IMG/VR virus record: IMGVR_UViG_3300029319_000192
Span: 1 to 35,645 of that record
Length of the DNA stretch: 35,645 nt
Source: a virus
Direction: 5' to 3' (one strand)
Shown here: piece after piece, positions 29,999 to 34,940 of the stretch
How the letters are laid out: each line of letters starts with the position of its first letter
Numbering within the stretch: the stretch's first letter is position 1
The notes under the pieces: generated by a model
What the model saw: only the letters and a program-made list of their open reading frames with translations
What the model was told of the DNA's origin: nothing
Databases searched by the model: none
Program-made: the position numbers and the translations under genes

Positions 29999-30406
29999 CT
30001 AATACGCAGCGGCAGAAACATTATGGGCGCCCCACTCCGCCGCCACTTTTTCGCGCAGCGCGGAAGCCATGCTGACAAAAAGGCACTCCCCTTTGTGGTT
30101 ATAAGCGTAAGAGATGCCCACGAGGTAACGCATTTTTTCACTGCCCACTTCTTCGATGACTAAGACCTCACCCTCGCAAAGGTGACGCCCTATCTCTTCC
30201 TCACAATCGACCAACTGAACATACTCACCATATTCCTCCGAGTAACTGTGAGGCCCACCCCCGTCCCAAGGACCACAGACAAAACCCACGCGCCCATCCG
30301 TATCGCGGATCAGCTCGCAGTCAAAATCCTCAATGAAGTCCTTAAACGCTTGCTCATCCTTCACGCGCACATAATTGCTGCGGACGCTGCACACATAATT
30401 TGCCAT
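29999..30406 (-). CDS. Conserved protein (CSVRSNYVRVKD start), cassette E
   Basis: 135 residues from ATG 30406 with TGGGAG upstream. The start, ANYVCSVRSNYVRVKDEQAF, then FIEDFDCELIRDTDGRVGF and GPHSYSEEYGEYVQLVDCEEEIGRHLCEGEVLVIEEVGSEKMRYL, matches a family I have seen on plasmids and phages of varied bacteria, function unknown. Alpha/beta, acidic, no membrane segment. First gene of cassette E. Confidence 0.72.
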   Translation of the reverse strand: MANYVCSVRSNYVRVKDEQAFKDFIEDFDCELIRDTDGRVGFVCGPWDGGGPHSYSEEYGEYVQLVDCEEEIGRHLCEGEVLVIEEVGSEKMRYLVGISYAYNHKGECLFVSMASALREKVAAEWGAHNVSAAAY

Positions 30407-30420
30407 TTCACTTCTCCCAG

Positions 30421-30867
30421 TTAGGCCGCCCCGTGCGGCTCGTCTGCGACTCTATGCGAGTCTATGGGGCTAATCAACCCCCAGAGTTCCTCCCAATCGA
30501 ACGGGTAGCTCCAGTAAAGGGCCGGCTCGACATGGAGCCCATTCATTCGGACGTCCAGCGCCTGGGCGCCGCGATAAAGGAAAAGCTCTGACGTTTCCCG
30601 GTTCTCATGGGTGTGCAGCCGACGGACCAGCAGCCAAACGCTCGCCCGCCGGTGAGCCGTCAGAAAAGCCACCTGATGCGGTCGCAGCTCGACGATGGCC
30701 GTGCCAGTGTGCTTCAGCTCAATCAAATGGAAGTTCCCGGCCTCGTCACAAGCCATGACGTCCGGCACCCCGGGGGTCGCCCAGGTTTCAAGCCTCGTCA
30801 GACTGATCCCAGGCCTCGTCTTCTGCGTCCCATCCCTCAGATTCTTCCAGAGCTGCCTCTCCCTCAC
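30421..30867 (-). CDS. PD-(D/E)XK nuclease, VRR-NUC-like
   Basis: About 148 residues from GTG 30867 (AAGG upstream); a longer GTG start at 30996 with GGAGG is possible but would overlap the small terminase gene by 209 bases. The core reads RLETWATPGVPDVMACDEAG, then FHLIELKHTG and LRPHQVAFLTAH: GxPD, ELK and a later Gln/His fit VRR-NUC nucleases. Such enzymes cut branched or flap DNA. Location next to small terminase suggests processing DNA before packaging. The last codons (PHGAA) coincide with the repeated hairpin E. Confidence 0.72.
   Translation of the reverse strand: MRERQLWKNLRDGTQKTRPGISLTRLETWATPGVPDVMACDEAGNFHLIELKHTGTAIVELRPHQVAFLTAHRRASVWLLVRRLHTHENRETSELFLYRGAQALDVRMNGLHVEPALYWSYPFDWEELWGLISPIDSHRVADEPHGAA
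30424..30457 (-). promoter_or_regulatory. Repeated hairpin, unit E (degenerate box)
   Basis: Minus strand AGCCGC ACGGG GCGGCC (30440-30424) has the same loop and arms as units A-C, but lies inside the 3' end of the nuclease gene and has only a degenerate box (CTCGCATAGA) upstream. No terminator precedes it, so cassette E is probably reached also by read-through from terS. Confidence 0.55.
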
Positions 30868-31486
30868 CTGCACCTTCTGAGGGCTCACTCTCGTATCCAC
30901 CAGCGGGAGCGGCGAGTCTTCGGTCCGCTGCATCGTGTGACGGGCTGGCTTCTTCCGGGGCTTCCGGGGTGACGTCGATGATGTTTCCTTGGGCACGTTT
31001 GATTTCCTCCAGGGCTTTGAGTACGTCCTCTTTGCTCATGCTGTCGATACTGCCGTGGCGCACTTCAGACTTGCTGATGTAAATATCGCCATGCGCCTGC
31101 CCGCGCCGGTACTCCGCCTGCACAGCAGCAGAGTAAGCACCGTTTTCCAGGGCTCGATCACGGATGACTTGGAGGTCACGCAGGTGCCTCTCGTAGGTCA
31201 CACCGAATTTGGCGTCCAATTCGCTCCTGAGCGCGTTTATGCGCGCCACCACGTTCGGGTGCTTCCTAGGGTCTGTAAGCTCGTAAGCGCGCTGCGGGGC
31301 ACTCTCCGCGGCATATCCGGCATTCTCCGCCGCTTCCCGCTTCGTAATCATGCCGTCCTTCAGCACAAGCTCCCGCACAAAAGCCTCTTGACGGGGGGTC
31401 AGAGGGCTATCGACGGTCAATTTCTTACGTCCGCGAGTTTCTACCCGGGTAGAATTGCCCCGCTTGTCTGCGATTTGTCTCGCCAT
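30788..31486 (-). CDS. terS: Terminase small subunit
   Basis: 232 residues from ATG 31486 (GGAG nine bases upstream); an ATG at 31501 overlaps that site. After a basic N-terminus: LTPRQEAFVRELVLKDGMITK, KREAAENAGYAAESAPQRAYEL, then YERHLRDLQVIRDRALENG, AVQAEYRRGQAHGDIYISKS and SMSKEDVLKALEEI. This is the small terminase layout as I know it: a helix-turn-helix DNA-binding domain followed by an oligomerisation helix. The C-terminal 60 residues are acidic and disordered, and this part overlaps the nuclease gene in another frame. It recognises the packaging site and recruits terL, here 4.2 kb away. Confidence 0.82.
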   Translation of the reverse strand: MARQIADKRGNSTRVETRGRKKLTVDSPLTPRQEAFVRELVLKDGMITKREAAENAGYAAESAPQRAYELTDPRKHPNVVARINALRSELDAKFGVTYERHLRDLQVIRDRALENGAYSAAVQAEYRRGQAHGDIYISKSEVRHGSIDSMSKEDVLKALEEIKRAQGNIIDVTPEAPEEASPSHDAADRRLAAPAGGYESEPSEGAGEGEAALEESEGWDAEDEAWDQSDEA

Positions 31487-31780
31487 GGGATAAGTCTCCA
31501 TTTTATCGCGTGTAATAAAAACAGCAGCTTAGAGCAACTTCTTGAGTGGTTACCTTTTAGGTTTGGGTCAAGTAACCGAAAAAGTATCCCTCCGATCCCT
31601 TCTAAGTCCTTGTTTATTATATAGAAAGAAAACATAGTTACACGGTTACACCGGTTACGGCCATTTGACGCAAAATTATATTTTTTCTTTTTCTGTCTAT
31701 ATAAAGAGAAAGGCTTTTTGAACCAAGGGCCGTGATCCGTGGCTCCTGATGCGCGCCCCACCATCCCCGCCCCCAAACGC
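31487..31780 (-). promoter_or_regulatory. AT-rich leader of terS with GTTAC repeats and inverted repeat
   Basis: Gene-free. Five GTTAC/GTAAC cores occur (31548, 31572, 31637, 31645 and 31654), three of them closely spaced. They lie partly between inverted arms 31618-31632 and 31689-31703 (TATATAGAAAGAAAA, 14 of 15 matches). A perfect TATAAT on the minus strand (31621-31616) may be the terS promoter -10, with a poor -35. The layout resembles an operator or an AT-rich unwinding element. Confidence 0.5.
31727..31743 (+). repeat. Copy 3 of dispersed 17-mer
   Basis: GGGCCGTGATCCGTGGC in the non-coding region upstream of terS, same orientation as the copies at 21389, 23289 and 34735. Confidence 0.6.
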
Positions 31781-31807
31781 AAAAACCCCCGATCCGAAGA
31801 CCGGGGG
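31781..31807 (-). terminator. UUCG-loop terminator before terS
   Basis: Minus strand CCCCCGGTC TTCG GATCGGGGG followed by TTTTT: a 9-bp stem with one G-T pair and a UUCG tetraloop. It ends the transcript of the 97-residue gene and isolates terS. A near copy lies at 32168-32194. Confidence 0.92.
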
Positions 31808-31833
31808 CCGTGGTCATTGAAGATCAACGGATT

Positions 31834-32127
31834 TCACGCCCTCCCTTCCAACAGTTGGCGTGCGATTGCGCGGTAATTCACCTGCCGCAAAAAAGCTTCC
31901 GCGTACTCACGCGCATGCTCAGCGCCAAAGTCATTATCTGTAAGCAGATCAGATGCGTAATTTTCAAGCATTTCGGCAAGTTCTGAAATTTTAAAATCCT
32001 TGCTACCGGCGAAATCTGCGGGGTTGAAGTCGAGCACCAACGATCCAGCGCCTGAAAGCTCACGGCTCATAATTTCCGTAGAATATTTGCTGTATCTTGG
32101 TCTCGCTTTTTTGCTCAAATAGGTCAT
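31834..32127 (-). CDS. Small unknown protein upstream of terS
   Basis: 97 residues from ATG 32127 with GAGG upstream; the longer frame to 32301 has no support. N-terminal YLSKKARPRYSKYSTEIMSR is basic; the remainder is acidic and helical (ISELAEMLENYASDLL, AREYAEAFLRQVNYRAIARQLLEG). Single-gene unit between two similar UUCG terminators. Not recognised. Confidence 0.65.
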   Translation of the reverse strand: MTYLSKKARPRYSKYSTEIMSRELSGAGSLVLDFNPADFAGSKDFKISELAEMLENYASDLLTDNDFGAEHAREYAEAFLRQVNYRAIARQLLEGRA

Positions 32128-32167
32128 GGTCCCTCTCTTGGGCGACGTTAGCCGCCTATTAATTGGC

Positions 32168-32194
32168 AAAGACCCCCGCTCCGAAGAACGGGGG
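32168..32194 (-). terminator. UUCG-loop terminator, second copy
   Basis: Minus strand CCCCCGTTC TTCG GAGCGGGGG followed by TCTTTG; loop and arms match the terminator at 31781-31807. The U-run is weaker. It follows the stop at 32202. Confidence 0.8.
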
Positions 32195-32201
32195 CCGTGT
32201 C

Positions 32202-32639
32202 CTACGCTGACTCCTTCTCCTCCCTGGCCGCCTCCCTCTTCAGCCGGTCTTGATGGCGATTCTCTTGCCATTCGATATCCTGCTGAACCTCTTTCATCCA
32301 TCCTAGATGGTCGGCCTTATAGACTTGACTCAAAGCTGGGTCGGTTTCATCACATCCTGCGGGCTTGATGGACCGGCTGGTGACGATGAAGAGTCCGATG
32401 GGGGTGGGCGGGTTGCCGTGTTCCCATTGAAAGCCGCCCATGTTGGTGCAGTGCAGCTCTTTACTTTTCCCGTAGATCACCTGAACCAGTTCCCTGCCCT
32501 GGCCGCCTTCAGCTTTGTAAGCCTCTTTGATGGCGGTGATGGGGTCGTGGGCCTTGGCCCATGATCCGTAGTAACCGCTGGTGATGGCGAGGAAGGTGAA
32601 CCCGTTGGGCAGCACGTGATCGTTCGACTGATCGCTCAT
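32202..32639 (-). CDS. Unknown soluble protein
   Basis: 145 residues from ATG 32639, overlapping the upstream stop (ATGA). Begins MSDQSNDHVLPNGFTFLAIT, with YGSWAKAHDPITAIKEAY, and ends in a charged helix (QENRHQDRLKREAAREEKES). No conserved catalytic motif, membrane helix or zinc site. Coupled to the upstream gene. Function unknown. Confidence 0.65.
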   Translation of the reverse strand: MSDQSNDHVLPNGFTFLAITSGYYGSWAKAHDPITAIKEAYKAEGGQGRELVQVIYGKSKELHCTNMGGFQWEHGNPPTPIGLFIVTSRSIKPAGCDETDPALSQVYKADHLGWMKEVQQDIEWQENRHQDRLKREAAREEKESA

Positions 32640-33064
32640 GCTGCCACCTCCCAAGCTTCGCGGTTGTCCCAACCATCTTGAACGGCCTGTTGAAGCTCAG
32701 CCTCAAACTTCCGCTTGGTCCTCCAATGCAGGCCGGAGTAGCCGCCGCGTTTCATTGGAGGGAGCTTTGGAACGTCCACGGAGACGGAGTAGACCGGGGA
32801 AATTTTCACCGTCTCTTCCTTTCCCTGGGGAGTCCAATGGAGGAAGGGCCAAGAGAACTGGTCCAGGGGCCCGCCGTCGAACCCGACGGGGTTGAACAGG
32901 CAAAGCGAGAGTCGATGGTCGTCACGGTAATCGCTGATGACGTCTCGACGGACCAGTCTTTGGAGAGCCTCTTCCGGCGTCTCTGCCCAAGCCCAGACAA
33001 AGCCGAGCCCGGTGTAGCAAGCGCCGGCAAACCATTGAGGCGTGTCCGAATCATGATTGCTCAT
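32636..33064 (-). CDS. Unknown protein, first of a two-gene unit
   Basis: 142 residues from ATG 33064 with AAGGA upstream. Trp-rich: CYTGLGFVWAWAETPEEAL, FSWPFLHWTPQG, then SGLHWRTKRKFEAEL and WDNREAWEVAA. The first part looks like a small beta-alpha fold. Its leader carries a variant of the box-hairpin element. Not recognised. Confidence 0.65.
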   Translation of the reverse strand: MSNHDSDTPQWFAGACYTGLGFVWAWAETPEEALQRLVRRDVISDYRDDHRLSLCLFNPVGFDGGPLDQFSWPFLHWTPQGKEETVKISPVYSVSVDVPKLPPMKRGGYSGLHWRTKRKFEAELQQAVQDGWDNREAWEVAA

Positions 33065-33116
33065 GTCGTTTTCCTTTTGCAGCAGATTGTTAAAGAGCCC
33101 CGCGATAGCGGGTTGC

Positions 33117-33151
33117 GGCTGGTCCCCCCAGCCACTCTTATATTATCCCAT
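33117..33151 (-). promoter_or_regulatory. Variant box-hairpin element, unit F
   Basis: Minus strand ATGGGATAA (33151-33143), 9 bases, then GGCTGG GGGGA CCAGCC (33133-33117), another 6-5-6 hairpin at the same spacing but with changed bases. A second stem, CCCGC TATC GCGGG, follows before the ribosome-binding site. The compensated stem changes suggest selection for the hairpin shape. Confidence 0.65.
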
Positions 33152-33176
33152 GGATTGACTGAGAAAAGAAGCCCTT

Positions 33177-33219
33177 TCGACTTGCAAATCGCGCCAACTC
33201 GACTTGCAAATCGCGCCAA
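33177..33219. repeat. Two copies of a 21-bp direct repeat
   Basis: TCGACTTGCAAATCGCGCCAA occurs at 33177-33197 and 33199-33219 (period 22). The core GACTTGCAAATC is itself a near-palindrome. Two protein-binding sites on the same helix face (two turns apart) would fit. No coding capacity. Confidence 0.85.
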
Positions 33220-33225
33220 ACGGCT

Positions 33226-33278
33226 GTGGAACACCGGATGTTCCACGTAGAACGTGGTCGATTGTTCCACATGAAACA
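33226..33278. promoter_or_regulatory. parS-like palindrome cluster
   Basis: TGTTCCACGTAGAACG (33239-33254) and TGTTCCACATGAAACA (33263-33278) differ by one or two bases from bacterial parS consensus forms (TGTTCCACGTGGAACA, TGTTNCACGTGAAACA). A half-site GTGGAACA (33226-33233) forms an inverted repeat with the first site. Resemblance to ParB/Noc sites is clear by eye; binding is not shown. No parB gene is in the window. Confidence 0.6.
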
Positions 33279-33360
33279 TTTTCGATGGCCGCGTGTTAGA
33301 CTCGCCGGCGCCGCGCCCCGGGGTGGTTCCTGCCCGTTGCCCTCCGGGTGCGTTGGCACC
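33279..33360. other. Remainder of the 296-base gap
   Basis: Gene-free GC-rich stretch between the parS-like cluster and the stop codon at 33361. It has short imperfect hairpins (for example CGCCGGCGCCGCGC-like blocks) but no clear terminator or promoter. Nothing else is seen. Confidence 0.4.
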
Positions 33361-33576
33361 TCACTCAAAGTGGGTGGCTTTTTTGAGCAGGGCGTTGAGC
33401 GCGGCGTTGAGGTCCGTTTCTGTTTCGATGTGAAAGACGTCGCTAACCTGCCGCGTCCCTTCCTGAACCGTGAGCCGAAAGGCATGGGCTCCGTAGCCTG
33501 GGGCGTACACGACGTCGGCGCCGCAATAGCCGGCTGATCTTTTGAGCGTGTCGCCCATGCTGCCGTAGGAATTCAT
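33361..33576 (-). CDS. Small unknown protein
   Basis: 71 residues from ATG 33576 (CAGGAGA upstream). Begins MNSYGSMGDTLKRSAGYCGA, then DVVYAPGYGAHAFRLTVQEG, TRQVSDVFHIETETDLNAAL: a short alpha/beta layout. The leader has a long inverted repeat, like that of the next gene upstream. Not recognised. Confidence 0.65.
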   Translation of the reverse strand: MNSYGSMGDTLKRSAGYCGADVVYAPGYGAHAFRLTVQEGTRQVSDVFHIETETDLNAALNALLKKATHFE

Positions 33577-33587
33577 GCGTTTCTCCT

Positions 33588-33626
33588 GATAGAAATTGGG
33601 AAAGGGTGGCATTTGCGTTTTCTATC
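33588..33626 (-). promoter_or_regulatory. Leader inverted repeat H before the ribosome-binding site
   Basis: GATAGAAA and TTTCTATC arms (33588-33595 and 33619-33626) enclose about 23 bases, directly upstream of CAGGAGA. The same arrangement lies at 34043-34081. It could form an RNA stem next to the ribosome-binding site or an operator. Confidence 0.6.
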
Positions 33627-33637
33627 CCGTGTAGCGA

Positions 33638-33754
33638 TGTAGAGGTGTAGAGGTGTAGAGGTGTAGTGCCAACTTTTTCTTTTCTTAATCCTAGGCTTCG
33701 GCTTTGGAATTTTTGATTTTTTAAGAAAAGGTCTACACCTCTACACCTCTACAC
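33638..33754. repeat. 8-bp iteron-like repeats in a large inverted repeat
   Basis: TGTAGAGG is repeated 3.5 times (33638-33666). The reverse complement lies at 33733-33754, giving a perfect 22-bp inverted repeat, with a second inner 10-bp pair (33679-33688 with 33721-33730) and a 32-base AT-rich loop. The right arm includes the TAG stop of the 93-residue gene. Strong cruciform or hairpin; could be a replication origin, terminator or protein array. Confidence 0.85.
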
Positions 33755-34030
33755 AGCTTCTCCTTCTGCGATTGCTGCGTCGTCCTCCTTGAATTTTTCA
33801 AAGCCGGTGTCCACCCCTGCCATGATTGTTTTCCGTGCGACCTCCTCCGACGGAGCCATTGCAAAGCACAGGTGGGAAAAAATGCGGATGGCAGAAAACA
33901 CCACCTCGTAGGGCGGGACGCCGGCGTATGCCATCTCATCTATCCCTTCGAGAAGCTTATCTTCAAAATCATCAAGAGCCTTCCACTGATCCTCAAGCGC
34001 CTGATTTTCAATAACTTTTGCGTTTTTCAT
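33749..34030 (-). CDS. Small acidic helical protein
   Basis: 93 residues from ATG 34030 with AAGGAG upstream; the longer frame to 34057 includes the leader repeat. Acidic, helical: KNAKVIENQALEDQWKALDD, YEVVFSAIRIFSHLCFAM, then FEKFKEDDAAIAEGEAV. The amphipathic middle might dimerise. Its stop codon lies in the large inverted repeat. Not recognised. Confidence 0.68.
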   Translation of the reverse strand: MKNAKVIENQALEDQWKALDDFEDKLLEGIDEMAYAGVPPYEVVFSAIRIFSHLCFAMAPSEEVARKTIMAGVDTGFEKFKEDDAAIAEGEAV

Positions 34031-34042
34031 GAAATTCTCCTT

Positions 34043-34081
34043 GATAGAATTTTTCAAAGGGTTGCTTTTGCTTTTTCTATC
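34043..34081 (-). promoter_or_regulatory. Leader inverted repeat G before the ribosome-binding site
   Basis: GATAGAA and TTCTATC arms (34043-34049 and 34075-34081) flank 25 bases upstream of AAGGAG. The leader GGGATAGAAAA.GCAAA..C.ACCCTTT is shared with element H (33588-33626). Confidence 0.6.
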
Positions 34082-34268
34082 CCCGCATTTCCAAAACGTC
34101 TCGCGGCGTGATGTACATGGCCCGGGGCCAGTAGTAATGCCGTTCGGCCAAGGTGAGTTGGTCGTAACCGGGGCGGTCCTTGTCGAGCTGGGAGCGCTTC
34201 GGCGCGTTCTCCAGGTCGCTGGTCGCGAGGTGGGTTTGGATAGCTCTGGCGATTTCTGCGGGGCTCAT
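34077..34268 (-). CDS. Small unknown protein
   Basis: 63 residues from ATG 34268 with GAGGAGAGG upstream. MSPAEIARAIQTHLA, then RPGYDQLTLAERHYYWPRAMY and ITPRDVLEMRG. Helical, with Tyr/Trp cluster. It ends inside leader element G of the next gene. Unknown function. Confidence 0.68.
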   Translation of the reverse strand: MSPAEIARAIQTHLATSDLENAPKRSQLDKDRPGYDQLTLAERHYYWPRAMYITPRDVLEMRG

Positions 34269-34277
34269 GGCCTCTCC

Positions 34278-34490
34278 TCAAAGATAAACGGGCAAAATGT
34301 CCCAGGTAGCGGGAAGGACTGGCGCGTCGATGCGGATGTTGTAGGGGACGTCCTGCTTCCACTTAACGCGCTCCTCCATCTGGTTCTGGTAGGGCTCGCC
34401 GGTGGTGAGGTATCGAATCCGCTCAAGCCTGCGGTGCTGCAAGTCGATGCCCCGCGAAAGATAGCGGCGCAGCTCTGCTTCAAAGCTCAC
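34278..34490 (-). CDS. Small protein related to the 34672 gene
   Basis: 70 residues from GTG 34490, overlapping the upstream stop (GTGA). It begins SFEAELRRYLSRGIDLQHR, which resembles SFGQELLYFLRRGLHLQYQ of the gene at 34672-34848. The remainder diverges: EPYQNQMEERVKWKQDVPY, DIL PVYL end. Likely paralogues from a duplication. Function unknown. Confidence 0.62.
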   Translation of the reverse strand: MSFEAELRRYLSRGIDLQHRRLERIRYLTTGEPYQNQMEERVKWKQDVPYNIRIDAPVLPATWDILPVYL

Positions 34491-34675
34491 CGGTCCCAGT
34501 CCCCGGTCCACGGCTCGCCATCGAAGTGCCGCCGCTCGTTGCACTCGTAACAGAAGCAGTCCTCTGAAACGTCGCTGACGTACCAGCGCTGCTCGCCCTG
34601 GCGCCAGAAGACCACGGCGTTACAAGAGATGTTGTCGGAGCCGCACTCTTTGCAAATCATGTTCACCGTGCTCAT
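34487..34675 (-). CDS. Small zinc-ribbon protein
   Basis: 62 residues from ATG 34675, overlapping the upstream stop (ATGA). CKEC (about 8-11) and CYEC (about 42-45) make a zinc ribbon; two more Cys (SCNA, EDCF) lie between. Trp-rich C-terminus. Situated between two related short genes. Could bind DNA, RNA or protein; unknown. Confidence 0.75.
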   Translation of the reverse strand: MSTVNMICKECGSDNISCNAVVFWRQGEQRWYVSDVSEDCFCYECNERRHFDGEPWTGDWDR

Positions 34676-34848
34676 CGGCCGTCCTCAAAGCTGAACGAAT
34701 ACGCGCGCAGGACGTCGATGCCCTGCATGACGTCGGTCCGTGAGCCGTGAGTCCTTTTATAGTAAACGGGCGTTTCAATCCCTCCTTCTTGATACTGGAG
34801 GTGCAGCCCGCGGCGGAGGAAATACAGCAGCTCTTGACCAAAGCTCAT
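34672..34848 (-). CDS. Small protein, paralogue of the 34278 gene
   Basis: 58 residues from ATG 34848, which overlaps the stop of the 31-residue gene (ATGA); the frame to 34920 is that gene's shadow. SFGQELLYFLRRGLHLQYQ opens it and shares SFxxELxxxLxRGxxLQ with the 34278 gene. The rest is Tyr/Gly/Arg-rich. Contains a 17-mer repeat copy (34735). Unknown function. Confidence 0.62.
   Translation of the reverse strand: MSFGQELLYFLRRGLHLQYQEGGIETPVYYKRTHGSRTDVMQGIDVLRAYSFSFEDGR
34735..34751 (+). repeat. Copy 4 of dispersed 17-mer
   Basis: GGTCCGTGAGCCGTGAG within the coding region of the 58-residue gene; same orientation as the copies at 21389, 23289 and 31727. Confidence 0.55.
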
Positions 34849-34940
34849 GACAGCAAAATGCTTCCGAAAATGATCGGGAGCACCGCGCCCAGAATCATCA
34901 ACAGCACAACAACTTGCCATGAAAACCCGTCGTCACTCAT
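34845..34940 (-). CDS. 31-residue single-helix membrane protein
   Basis: ATG 34940 to TGA 34845, overlapping the upstream gene by eight bases and the next by four (ATGA). The protein starts MSDDGFSWQ and continues with one hydrophobic helix (VVVLLMILGAVLPIIFGSIL). Tight coupling on both sides and a clean transmembrane segment argue for translation despite its size. Could modify the host envelope or act as a small holin/antiholin; no family recognised. Confidence 0.65.
   Translation of the reverse strand: MSDDGFSWQVVVLLMILGAVLPIIFGSILLS

Noticed and set aside
33061-33279. 72-residue minus-strand frame starting MFHVEQ
   Set aside because: It begins in a parS-like palindrome (MFHVE is the usual read-through of such sites) and lies over repeats and hairpins; no ribosome-binding site.
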